From the IMG/VR virus record IMGVR_UViG_3300043399_000935, positions 1 to 33,913 of that record: a DNA stretch of 33,913 bases; one strand, 5' to 3'. The notes beneath the pieces are model-generated. The model was given only the letters and a program-made list of their open reading frames with translations, searched no databases and had not been told where the DNA came from. Shown here piece by piece: positions 1 to 5,802 of this stretch. How positions within the stretch are numbered: the stretch's first letter is position 1; the number at the start of each line of letters is the position of its first letter. The position numbers were made by a program, and so were the translations under genes. The DNA comes from a virus.

Positions 1-93
1 AATAAAAACCTGTACGAACTTTATGCAGAAATGGAAAAAGAGGACATGATTGCGTTTGCTAGAGCAATAGAAGAAAGGCATGGGATTAAATGA
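1..93 (+). CDS. C-terminal end of a hypothetical phage protein (partial)
   Basis: An open frame runs from the first base of the window to TGA at 91-93 and gives the last 30 residues of a protein. The start lies outside the window. The visible part is charged and probably helical, ending in the residues FARAIEERHGIK. The next gene ends with exactly the same 12 residues, so the two proteins share a duplicated tail (see the junction repeat entries). The stop overlaps the next start as ATGA, so the two genes are probably translationally coupled. No function can be assigned from this fragment. Confidence 0.6.
   Translation, partial: NKNLYELYAEMEKEDMIAFARAIEERHGIK
55..93 (+). repeat. Junction repeat copy 1 (gene end + SD + ATGA start)
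   Basis: This 39-bp sequence is repeated at 267-305 with one T/C difference. Its core, GAAAGGCAYGGGATTAAATGA, recurs at 468-490 and 591-614. Each copy ends exactly on the ATGA (or ATG-A) start of the next gene and carries a purine-rich AAAGG that can act as ribosome binding site. In this copy the upstream reading frame runs through the repeat and encodes the shared tail FARAIEERHGIK. Confidence 0.85.
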
Positions 94-305
94 TGTTAAA
101 AGATAATAATGACGGAACATTTAGTATTGTTGCCCCCTATAGTTTTGAGAAACCAAAGCGATTAAGTGATGAGGAAATTGATTACTACACAAAGGCGTAT
201 TTCAACATTCACCCTGACGCGCACTTATCTGAACAGTTTAAAATTAAGCTGTATGAGTTACAGGAATTTGCTAGAGCAATAGAAGAAAGGCACGGGATTA
301 AATGA
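90..305 (+). CDS. Hypothetical small phage protein
   Basis: This 71-residue protein starts at the ATG overlapping the previous stop (ATGA at 90-93); a second ATG follows directly at 93. It is charged and soluble, with an N-terminal stretch DGTFSIVAPYSF and an apparently helical C-terminal half. It has no Cys and no membrane segment. Its last 12 residues duplicate the end of the preceding gene product, and the DNA of that tail is the 39-bp junction repeat. I do not recognise the family. The small-gene context suggests an early accessory gene, but this is inference. Confidence 0.6.
   Translation: MMLKDNNDGTFSIVAPYSFEKPKRLSDEEIDYYTKAYFNIHPDAHLSEQFKIKLYELQEFARAIEERHGIK
267..305 (+). repeat. Junction repeat copy 2
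   Basis: This is a near-identical 39-bp copy of 55-93 (CAC instead of CAT in the His codon). It forms the 3' end of the gene ending at 305 and supplies AAAGG upstream of the ATG at 302. Confidence 0.85.
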
Positions 306-469
306 CATATGGATATTTTTATCGACTTTTAATGAAATTGTCGCACCGTTTTAATTGGCACCACATGAAACAGAATCCACATTTAGAGCGTGGAAAAATT
401 CATTTGTGGTGTCATTGGTGTGGAGCTAGGTCAGTGTTAATTGATCCAAAAGAATACATAAAATTTTAG
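302..469 (+). CDS. Small Cys/His-rich protein, possible zinc-binding
   Basis: This 55-residue frame runs from the ATG overlapping the previous stop to TAG at 467-469. The C-terminal half contains HLWCHWCGARS, a CxxC knuckle preceded by several His residues (HRFNWHHMKQNPH). That is compatible with a small zinc ribbon, although the second metal ligand pair would have to include His. The start is supported by the ATGA overlap and by the junction repeat carrying a Shine-Dalgarno-like AAAGG. Genes with one CxxC and nearby His are common in phage early regions. The exact family is unknown. Confidence 0.55.
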   Translation: MTYGYFYRLLMKLSHRFNWHHMKQNPHLERGKIHLWCHWCGARSVLIDPKEYIKF

Positions 470-490
470 AAAGGCATGGGGATTAAATGA
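468..490 (+). repeat. Junction repeat copy 3
   Basis: The core is present with one extra G (four G's instead of three). Here the upstream gene stops just before it (TAG 467-469), so the copy is a true intergenic element. It ends on the ATG at 487. Confidence 0.8.
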
Positions 491-594
491 TAGATAAATT
501 GCTTGATTGGTACTTCAGTGGTAGATGCTTAAAACATCCTATGGTTGTGGCAGTAGTGTTTTATACCATTGGATTTTTTGTTGGCAAAAGCTAG
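487..594 (+). CDS. Tiny single-pass membrane protein
   Basis: This 35-residue frame lies between two junction repeats. After an amphipathic N-terminus (MIDKLLDWYFSGR) comes one hydrophobic segment, about residues 19-33 (MVVAVVFYTIGFFVG), followed by KS and the stop. The ATG is part of junction repeat copy 3, which supplies the ribosome binding site, and TAG at 592-594 is part of copy 4. This exact bracketing by two repeats is the main reason to accept so small a gene. Its role is unknown; small membrane proteins of this kind are frequent in phage early regions. Confidence 0.5.
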   Translation: MIDKLLDWYFSGRCLKHPMVVAVVFYTIGFFVGKS

Positions 595-614
595 AAAGGC
601 ACGGGATCAAATGA
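591..614 (+). repeat. Junction repeat copy 4
   Basis: The core is present with ATC in place of ATT. It begins in the stop codon of the 35-residue gene and ends on the ATG at 611 of the next gene, so it again carries stop, SD-like AAAGG and start as one portable unit. Confidence 0.8.
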
Positions 615-823
615 GAGACGGCGGAAAAGGTGATAAGCCGCGGCCCATACAAAACCGCGCGCAGTTTGAAACAAACTGGGATGCAATATTTAAAAAGAGT
701 AAGTTGTCTGATAAGATAGTTAAACAAGTGGAGGATTCAATCAGTGAATACCAAAAGCAAGCGCAGGAGCTCTGGTTCAAAGACGGCAGTTGTACCGGAG
801 GATCTCCCGAACAAAGAGATTGA
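611..823 (+). CDS. Hypothetical phage protein
   Basis: This is a 70-residue protein when started at ATG 611, the start set by junction repeat copy 4. A longer in-frame start at 569 would read through the previous gene and the repeat, so I reject it. The N-terminus is basic (MRDGGKGDKPRPIQNRAQFE), the middle is helical and Lys-rich, and the last 27 residues overlap the next gene, which starts at GTG 744. The overlapped tail (GSCTGGSPEQRD) looks low in complexity and may be unconserved read-on. The function is unknown. Confidence 0.6.
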   Translation: MRDGGKGDKPRPIQNRAQFETNWDAIFKKSKLSDKIVKQVEDSISEYQKQAQELWFKDGSCTGGSPEQRD

Positions 824-992
824 GTTTCGCATGACGCACGTCAAAGATAACCCAGACGGATCGGGCGATTACGAACTGCACATGAATGAATACACAAAGG
901 CCAAACTAATTGAATTGGGTGTAATTGGTTTGCTTAAAGAGCACATCACCCAAAACAAAAAACCATGGTACAAAAGGATATTCAAACTATGA
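744..992 (+). CDS. Hypothetical phage protein, GTG start
   Basis: This 82-residue protein starts at GTG 744. The start is chosen because a strong GGAGG lies at 730-734, nine bases upstream; an internal ATG at 831 has no comparable site. The N-terminus is basic and Ser-rich, followed by a mixed alpha/beta-looking core with the stretch DNPDGSGDYELHM and a basic C-terminus (KKPWYKRIFKL) that could lie at a membrane surface. It overlaps the previous gene by 80 bp and the next by four (ATGA). No family is recognised. Confidence 0.6.
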   Translation: MNTKSKRRSSGSKTAVVPEDLPNKEIEFRMTHVKDNPDGSGDYELHMNEYTKAKLIELGVIGLLKEHITQNKKPWYKRIFKL

Positions 993-1219
993 CTAAGAAG
1001 AAGCCGCCGTTTAACGTTGTATTCGAAGAAGGTTGTTTTGATGAGTTGGAAGACGAGCTAACGCAAGAAGAGCTCGACGCACTGATCGAAGGTATTTTTC
1101 AGTTGGCCGAGACTGGCGAGATTATTTCTGAGTCAACACCAATTGATGAGCTGCCTGAGGAAGAGCAAGCCGAGATCATCGACATGCTTGAGCGTAAGAG
1201 TAAAAGAACGAGGCACTAA
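989..1219 (+). CDS. Small acidic hypothetical protein
   Basis: This 76-residue protein starts at ATG 989 (ATGA overlap with the preceding stop), preferred over the in-frame ATG at 965 that lies inside the upstream gene. After a short basic start (MTKKKPPF) it is strongly acidic and helical, with runs such as DELEDELTQEELDALIEG and DELPEEEQAEIIDM. Acidic small phage proteins often mimic DNA or bind host proteins, but nothing here proves that. The stop overlaps the next start (TAATG at 1217-1221). Confidence 0.6.
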   Translation: MTKKKPPFNVVFEEGCFDELEDELTQEELDALIEGIFQLAETGEIISESTPIDELPEEEQAEIIDMLERKSKRTRH

Positions 1220-1226
1220 TGCAAAA
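1214..1226 (-). other. Antisense copy of the TTTTGCATTAGTG box
   Basis: Read on the minus strand, these 13 bases match the first 13 of the nine operon-start boxes exactly, but the match ends there (CC instead of TA follows). It lies against the direction of all neighbouring genes and overlaps a TAATG stop-start. It may be chance or an antisense element. Confidence 0.3.
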
Positions 1227-1773
1227 GAAAAAATACGATTACTACAAACTAGATGTTGGGTTTTATCCTGACATTATGAAGGTTTGTTTTTCAGACAGCG
1301 TGTTTCAGCAAATCCTCAAGGACCACAAAGTAACCATCAAGGCCGACGCATTAGACATTGGTGTTGCTGAAACGCATTTGATTGGCGATAACAAAGACGC
1401 GCTAATTGTTTTGGTGTTTGATTTGGAAGCGCTCAACGAGGGGATTGACGAGGTAGTGGGCGCGATTGCGCATGAGGTTAGCCACGCGATCGATCACCTA
1501 GCCGAATACATTGGCGAAGACGATAACATTAAAGGAGAGACACGCGCGTATCTTAGCGAGTCACTGGTACGACAGCTATTTAAGATTACGATGGCGGAGA
1601 AAAATAAAAATGCTAGAAAAGCAGATCGAAAAATATCTCGTAAAAAGAGTAACGGAGAACAACGGCCTAACGTTCAAGTGGATATCCACAGTGACGGGGG
1701 TGCCAGATCGACTAGTATTTCTGAACTCTCAAGTCCATCTAGTCGAGTTAAAGACGGATTCTGGCAAACTTAG
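1219..1773 (+). CDS. HExxH-motif (metallopeptidase-like) protein
   Basis: This 184-residue protein has a zinc-metallopeptidase signature: H85-E86-V-S-H89 in GAIAHEVSHAID, followed 18 residues later by E107 in GETRAYLSE, the spacing and sequence expected of a third metal ligand. The N-terminal 80 residues look alpha/beta. The core ends near residue 125. From residue 131 on, the frame overlaps the VRR-NUC gene (1610-1773) and becomes Ser/Arg-rich and disordered. What is seen is the motif; that it is an active protease is inference, and the substrate is unknown. It opens the replication block, so a role in processing host or phage replication proteins is possible. Confidence 0.65.
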   Translation: MQKKKYDYYKLDVGFYPDIMKVCFSDSVFQQILKDHKVTIKADALDIGVAETHLIGDNKDALIVLVFDLEALNEGIDEVVGAIAHEVSHAIDHLAEYIGEDDNIKGETRAYLSESLVRQLFKITMAEKNKNARKADRKISRKKSNGEQRPNVQVDIHSDGGARSTSISELSSPSSRVKDGFWQT

Positions 1774-1885
1774 TCCGCGCCAGATATTTGTTTTTGATCA
1801 GTTAGGCGAGCAGGGTTTTTCCGTGCGCGTGTTGCGCAGTTACGAGGACATCGAGGAATTTATACGTGAAGCAACAGCACATTAA
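1610..1885 (+). CDS. VRR-NUC domain nuclease
   Basis: This 91-residue protein starts at ATG 1610 (MLEKQIEKYLVKRV), the usual N-terminus of phage stand-alone VRR-NUC proteins; the longer frame from 1511 would be antisensible extension inside the HExxH gene. The fold signature of the PD-(D/E)xK superfamily is visible: GVPDRLVFL (catalytic Asp in the GxPD turn), then HLVELKTDSGKLSPRQ (ExK plus the conserved S-x-x-Q segment), and a final VLRSYEDIEEFI. The family cuts structured or branched DNA. In many phages and prophages it sits beside an SNF2 helicase, DUF2800, DUF2815 and PolA, all present here, so a role in replication or recombination is well supported. Confidence 0.88.
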   Translation: MLEKQIEKYLVKRVTENNGLTFKWISTVTGVPDRLVFLNSQVHLVELKTDSGKLSPRQIFVFDQLGEQGFSVRVLRSYEDIEEFIREATAH

Positions 1886-2558
1886 AAAGTATTTTCACAA
1901 TGCACGGTCCCGCGCCCGCGCAGAGAACTTGCCGTTTGATTTAACCTACGAGTACCTGCTATCCATTGCAACCGACGAGTGCCCGATCTTTAAGACGCCA
2001 TTCACGTGGGGTGTATCGAATCTTGGTAAAGGCAAGACACGGGCCGACACGCCGCAATTAGACCGAATTATACCCGAACTGGGATATGTACAGGGCAACG
2101 TGGCGTTTATATCAGGCAAGGCAAACAAGATGAAGGACAACGGCACAATGCAAGAACACTATGCAATTGCCGATTGGATTTGGGAAAGAACACATGCTAA
2201 AGAGAAATCAGTTACACCAATATCAACAGGATCTTATATCGAAGGCGCAGTCGATACCCAATCTAGCGCTCTTCCTACCTCCGGGGCTGGGAAAGACAGC
2301 AACGACGCTAACGATTATCGCGGAGCAACTCAAGGGGAAAACTCTTATCGTAGCGCCAAAGAGGGTAGCGGAGACAGTGTGGGACACCGAGACGCAGAAG
2401 TGGGAACACCTATGTACCCTGAAGGTTTCGAAGATCCTTGGGACACCAGCTCAACGGTTGGCAGCGTTAACGAGTGGTTCGAGCGTGTTCGTAGTCAATC
2501 TCGAGAACTTGATCTGGCTACTGGAACAGCAAGTAAAGTTCGACAATTTGGTGATTGA
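1866..2558 (+). CDS. HNH-type homing endonuclease with long read-on tail
   Basis: The gene starts at GTG 1866, with GAGGA at 1853-1857. The first 108 residues match the HNH protein at 15057-15497: a basic helix with NARSRARAENLPFDL, the segment CPIFKTPF, then LDRIIPELGYVQGNVAFIS and ANKMKDNGT, the D-R...GY...N...K pattern of this HNH group. It lacks the N-terminal zinc ribbon of its two relatives in the window. From residue 110 the frame overlaps the helicase gene (2194-2558), and these 121 residues are Ser/Gly/Asp-rich with no recognisable fold. The nuclease core ends exactly where the helicase starts, so the tail probably results from a lost stop codon. Confidence 0.75.
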   Translation: MKQQHIKKYFHNARSRARAENLPFDLTYEYLLSIATDECPIFKTPFTWGVSNLGKGKTRADTPQLDRIIPELGYVQGNVAFISGKANKMKDNGTMQEHYAIADWIWERTHAKEKSVTPISTGSYIEGAVDTQSSALPTSGAGKDSNDANDYRGATQGENSYRSAKEGSGDSVGHRDAEVGTPMYPEGFEDPWDTSSTVGSVNEWFERVRSQSRELDLATGTASKVRQFGD

Positions 2559-3537
2559 CGAATCCAGTCGGTTTAAGGATCCCAGCACTAAGCGTTTTAA
2601 AGCCCTCAAGAAACATCTAAAGGGCTTTGAGAGGCGTATTATCCTCACCGGCACCCCTACCCCTCAGGGCATTCCAGATCTCTGGTCTCAGGTGGGTATT
2701 TTGGATCTTGGGCAGCGTTTAGAGACAACCCTGACGGCGTTTAGGGCAAAGTACTTAACACCCGATAAGATGAATCGGCACACGCACGTGGTGTACAGCT
2801 GGAAATTACAACAAGGTGCAGAGAAAATCATCAAAGACAAGATTGCAGACATTTGCTTTTCTTTAAAAGCGGAAGACTATCTGCAACTACCCAAACTAAA
2901 CAATATGTTTCACAAAATACAACAAAGTGCAGAGTTTCGTACAAAATACGATACACTCAGAAAGGATATGGTGGCACAAATTGGTAACGAAACTATCACG
3001 GCAGCGACGGCGGCAACGCTCACAGGCAAATTGCTCCAGCTTACCTCAGGCGCAATTTATAACGCCGACGGTGAGTGGCAAAATATTCACGATGCTAAAT
3101 TGGAGTACCTCGAGTCTATCATGGAAGAGGCTAGCGGGCCCGTTTTGGTTTTCTACCACTTTAAACACTCTCTCGAGCGTATTAAGAAAAACTTTCCGCA
3201 GGCCGTAGAGCTCCGCGACTCAGCCACTCAGATCAAAGACTGGAATGAGGGCCGTATTCCAATGCTCTTAGCACACCCGCAGTCTGGCGGGATTGGACTA
3301 AACCTGCAGTGTAATACCGGCGAGACGGCGCAGACGGTCTGGTTTGATCTGCCGTGGTCTTCCGAAAACTACATCCAGGCCAACGCACGGATCTACCGAC
3401 AGGGCCAGGAGAAGCCGGTTATTATACACCACCTCGTTATGTCTAATACCATCGACGAGCAGGTTGTAAAGGTCTTGGACGGTAAAATAAATTTGCAGGA
3501 AGCCTTGTTAGACGCCCTAAAATTTGCATTAGTGTAA
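2194..3537 (+). CDS. SNF2-family DNA helicase/ATPase
   Basis: This is a 447-residue protein when started at ATG 2194 (MLKRNQLHQYQQDL); an ATG at 2161 would lie inside the HNH core. Superfamily 2 motifs are in order: Q-motif region at the start, Walker A PPGLGKT with K34, Walker B VIDESS at 120-125 (DESS instead of DEAH), motif III ILTGTP, then the C-terminal RecA lobe with LVFYHF, SGGIGLNLQ and the arginine-finger motif ARIYRQGQ. Size and motifs match the compact phage SNF2 helicases that accompany VRR-NUC and DUF2800/2815/PolA. It is likely a translocase for replication or recombination. The last codons (GCA TTA GTG TAA) lie within a TTTGCATTAGTGTA box. Confidence 0.92.
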   Translation: MLKRNQLHQYQQDLISKAQSIPNLALFLPPGLGKTATTLTIIAEQLKGKTLIVAPKRVAETVWDTETQKWEHLCTLKVSKILGTPAQRLAALTSGSSVFVVNLENLIWLLEQQVKFDNLVIDESSRFKDPSTKRFKALKKHLKGFERRIILTGTPTPQGIPDLWSQVGILDLGQRLETTLTAFRAKYLTPDKMNRHTHVVYSWKLQQGAEKIIKDKIADICFSLKAEDYLQLPKLNNMFHKIQQSAEFRTKYDTLRKDMVAQIGNETITAATAATLTGKLLQLTSGAIYNADGEWQNIHDAKLEYLESIMEEASGPVLVFYHFKHSLERIKKNFPQAVELRDSATQIKDWNEGRIPMLLAHPQSGGIGLNLQCNTGETAQTVWFDLPWSSENYIQANARIYRQGQEKPVIIHHLVMSNTIDEQVVKVLDGKINLQEALLDALKFALV

Positions 3538-3538
3538 A
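3523..3538 (+). promoter_or_regulatory. Operon box 1 (TTTGCATTAGTGTA), upstream of ACP-KAS
   Basis: The box overlaps the last codons and stop of the helicase gene and stands 28 bases before the ACP start. The strong SD (AGGAG at 3541) begins only two bases after it. Reading TTGCAT as a classical -35 would put the transcription start inside the ACP gene, so the box itself or its TA-rich end must lie at the start point, if it is a promoter. Confidence 0.6.
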
Positions 3539-3550
3539 GTAGGAGAGATT

Positions 3551-3835
3551 ATGGACAAACTTGAACTATTTAACGAAACAATCAAACGCGCAAGACCTGT
3601 CAGCGGTGACGAGGTAAAAGCCAAGTCGTTAGATCAACCACTGAATGAAATTGGCATCGATAGTTTAGACGTTATTATGATCTCGGTATATTTCTCAGAG
3701 ATCTACGGCGTATCGGAAGAGAAAGCTAAAGAACTACAGCCTAAAACACCAAGACAGTTTTTTGAGCTGTATGAAGCAAACGGAACGAAGAGCCCTAAGA
3801 CAATTCAAGAAGCATTAGGTAATATTGAGTTTTAA
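3551..3835 (+). CDS. Acyl carrier protein
   Basis: This 94-residue protein has the phosphopantetheine site LNEIGIDSLDVIMI, with Ser38 in the GxDSL motif at the start of helix II. It also shows the usual four-helix pattern, with the acidic recognition helix after the Ser (ISVYFSEIYGV). An AGGAG SD stands five bases before the ATG. The gene is followed after one base by a beta-ketoacyl synthase, so the pair forms a minimal chain-extension unit. No phosphopantetheinyl transferase or malonyltransferase is in the window; the host's AcpS and FabD would be needed. The C-terminal 20 residues extend past the normal ACP end. ACPs are rare in phages. Confidence in the family is high; the acyl product is unknown. 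Confidence 0.88.
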   Translation: MDKLELFNETIKRARPVSGDEVKAKSLDQPLNEIGIDSLDVIMISVYFSEIYGVSEEKAKELQPKTPRQFFELYEANGTKSPKTIQEALGNIEF

Positions 3836-3836
3836 G

Positions 3837-4964
3837 ATGAAAACTTATCTTACTAAATACAAAACATTATCTACAACCAATACCAAAGTATTGAGTGATT
3901 TAATATATCCACAACGTGTGCACTGGATGCCAGAATTGTATGCTCGAGTAAAGACTGGACTATCTTATGTGCCACATGAAATGGCTAATCGAGTGGCAAC
4001 ACAAGATCTTGTAGACTACGTTAAATCTAATCCAGTGGACGGGAAGACAGCATTTTTATTGGCGGCTGGGTCACAGGGCTGGGCTGGCGGTAAGGCAAAA
4101 AATCAAGACAGGCCAAGCGAATTAGATTACACATTTAAACTAGGCATGCTCACGATGACGAATGTTTACGCTGGCCGAATGGCTTCGGTGTTTGAAGCCT
4201 ACGATTTTGTGTCAACCGATGCGAGTGCCTGCGCTTCCAGTATTAAGTGCATGGTAGACGCAAAAAACTTGATTGATAACCTTGGGTTTGACCGCGTAAT
4301 TATTTTGGCTTTGGAAGACCAAACCTCTAAAATGACCTTAGAATTTTTTGGACAAATGAAAGCTAACATTTTAATTTCAGACGAAGAAAAAGGCGCGATG
4401 CCCTCGGCGTTTGATAGTAAAAATGGCGGGTTTATTATTGGGCAAGGCGCTGCTATTGGCATAATTGAATCCGAGCGAGCTGTTAACAAAAATGCCGTTA
4501 AACCAGAAGCCGAACTACGAGGCGTATGGGTGTCGGCAGAGCAATTGTCAAATCCAATTGGTCAACGGCCAGATGGTCAAGGCTATCAGCGTGCTATCAC
4601 TGGAGCCATGGCACAAGCAAAATGCAAACCCGAAGATATCAAGATTGTAAAAACGCACGGCACTGGAACACCAACCAATAATCAATCTGAAAAGAACGCG
4701 CTACTGTCAACATTACGCGGTGGATTTATTGCTACGTCCTACAAACAATATATCGGCCACACAGTGGCGGCAAGTGGGCTACTAGAGACAGGGTTAATAT
4801 TGGATGACATTAAAAAAGGAATCATACCAGCGATTAAAAACAGAACAGAAGATGATGATACATTTATTTCAAAAGATACCGCCGCACCAGAAGGGCTTTT
4901 AATGAGTTTAGCGGCGGGAATGGGGAATATTTACGCAGCAGCTATATTTGATCAAAAAGTATGA
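3837..4964 (+). CDS. Beta-ketoacyl-ACP synthase (KAS I/II-like)
   Basis: This 375-residue protein starts at ATG 3837, one base after the ACP stop; the in-frame TTG at 3825 lies inside the ACP gene. The thiolase-fold condensing enzyme residues are complete: nucleophile C132 in STDASACASSIKC, H274 in KTHGTGTPTNNQSE, K303 and H308 in YKQYIGHTVAASG. It also has the AFDSKNGGFIIGQGA segment corresponding to RPFDxxRDGFVxGEGA. It is about 35 residues shorter than FabF and has lost the usual N-terminal VVVTG strand. An active decarboxylating condensation with an acyl-ACP and malonyl-ACP is expected. It could lengthen host fatty acids, build a special acyl chain, or supply a modification; which one is not visible. 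Confidence 0.9.
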   Translation: MKTYLTKYKTLSTTNTKVLSDLIYPQRVHWMPELYARVKTGLSYVPHEMANRVATQDLVDYVKSNPVDGKTAFLLAAGSQGWAGGKAKNQDRPSELDYTFKLGMLTMTNVYAGRMASVFEAYDFVSTDASACASSIKCMVDAKNLIDNLGFDRVIILALEDQTSKMTLEFFGQMKANILISDEEKGAMPSAFDSKNGGFIIGQGAAIGIIESERAVNKNAVKPEAELRGVWVSAEQLSNPIGQRPDGQGYQRAITGAMAQAKCKPEDIKIVKTHGTGTPTNNQSEKNALLSTLRGGFIATSYKQYIGHTVAASGLLETGLILDDIKKGIIPAIKNRTEDDDTFISKDTAAPEGLLMSLAAGMGNIYAAAIFDQKV

Positions 4965-5272
4965 AAACAATAACTAAACACAAAGTAAACGCTACAGCTC
5001 CGCGCCTGTCTGATGAAGACCCAGATCCAATCGAGCAAGATGAATCAGAGGGAGTATCATCGACACTGATTGAAGGTTGGCTACCATGGGAGCCGGAAGA
5101 CATTGCAGACATTCGTAAGTTAATTGCAGAACGTTTGCCACCTAAGCAGCAGTTTATTATCGAGGCATTTTTAGATGGTTTGACCTACAACGATGTGTGC
5201 GTGACTGAGAAGTATTGGCGCTATCATTTTGCTAAGGGCATTGAGCTAATTCGTAAGGAACTAAAACTATGA
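4961..5272 (+). CDS. Sigma-70 region 4-like helix-turn-helix protein
   Basis: This 103-residue protein overlaps the KAS stop (ATGA). The N-terminal 45 residues are acidic and disordered. The C-terminal 55 read like sigma region 4: IRKLIAERLPPKQQFIIEAF, then DGLTYNDVC, then a recognition-helix stretch ending GIELIRKELKL. The turn of the helix-turn-helix is about four residues shorter than in ordinary sigma factors. No region 2 is present, so it cannot act as a complete sigma factor. It could bind the beta flap as a co-activator or anti-sigma, or bind DNA. It is a good candidate for a regulator of the TTGCATTAGT boxes, but that is inference. Confidence 0.55.
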   Translation: MKTITKHKVNATAPRLSDEDPDPIEQDESEGVSSTLIEGWLPWEPEDIADIRKLIAERLPPKQQFIIEAFLDGLTYNDVCVTEKYWRYHFAKGIELIRKELKL

Positions 5273-5463
5273 GTCACTTTATTGTTGAATATATGTACGA
5301 CGGCCGCTACATGATGGAAACCTTGATGGGCGTAGAGGATGTAGATCTCAGCGACAAGCGGTTTCAAAAGCTGATGGGCCTATGGCAGTGCGAAACACAG
5401 GAAGAAGTAAACACATTACACAAACACTTATGGGAGATGCGCGGTGAACGATCCAGTAAATAA
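5269..5463 (+). CDS. Hypothetical phage protein
   Basis: This 64-residue soluble protein starts in the ATGA overlap with the sigma4-like gene and overlaps the DUF3310 gene by 20 bp. The sequence is an alternation of short beta-like (SHFIVEYMYDGRYMME) and helical segments with one Cys. No motif or family is recognised. Confidence 0.6.
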   Translation: MSHFIVEYMYDGRYMMETLMGVEDVDLSDKRFQKLMGLWQCETQEEVNTLHKHLWEMRGERSSK

Positions 5464-5647
5464 TCCAAAACACTACACCGAGCACCCCAGCGGTATTGAG
5501 TGCATACAAATTACGGAGCACATGGGATTTTGTTTAGGGAATGCCGTCAAATATATTTGGCGTGCGGATTTGAAGAATGACGCGATCGAAGATCTGCGTA
5601 AAGCAAAGTGGTATTTAGAGCGAGAGATCGCAAGGAGATTGAAATGA
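5444..5647 (+). CDS. DUF3310 family protein
   Basis: This 67-residue protein starts at GTG 5444, with GGGAG at 5432-5436. It carries the whole conserved pattern of DUF3310 (the family that includes a nucleotide kinase-like T7 gene): NPKHYTEHPSGIECIQI, then HMGFCLGNAVKYIWRAD, then DAIEDLRKAKWYLEREI. The family is widespread in phages, usually near replication or nucleotide metabolism genes. Its biochemical role is not settled, so I give only the family. It is tightly packed between neighbours, with 20-bp and 4-bp overlaps. Confidence 0.88.
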   Translation: MNDPVNNPKHYTEHPSGIECIQITEHMGFCLGNAVKYIWRADLKNDAIEDLRKAKWYLEREIARRLK

Positions 5648-5802
5648 TTACAGGTATTGGCGTTACATTAATGATCACTGGCATATTGTGCTACGTGGTA
5701 GTCGAGAACTTTAAACCAGAGTGTCTGCCTTGGAAAAAGCGTTTAGTCAACGCAATCATCCTAGCAGGCGCGGTGTTAACATTGGCGGGATATTTTGTAT
5801 GA
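5644..5802 (+). CDS. Small two-pass membrane protein
   Basis: This 52-residue protein starts at ATG 5644, which overlaps the DUF3310 stop (ATGA); the in-frame start at 5608 is rejected because it lies deep inside DUF3310. Two hydrophobic segments are clear, about residues 2-23 (ITGIGVTLMITGILCYVVV) and 36-51 (VNAIILAGAVLTLAGY), joined by a short basic loop with one Cys. It sits outside the lysis cassette, so a holin role is unlikely. The function is unknown. Confidence 0.6.
   Translation: MITGIGVTLMITGILCYVVVENFKPECLPWKKRLVNAIILAGAVLTLAGYFV

Noticed and set aside
2161-2193. Upstream start for the SNF2 helicase
   Set aside because: The extra 11 residues lie in the HNH core region, whereas ATG 2194 gives the usual helicase N-terminus.
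3523-3552. Box 1 read as a sigma70 promoter with GATTAT as -10
   Set aside because: The spacing to TTGCAT is 17, but transcription would then begin inside the ACP gene, after its strong SD and start codon.
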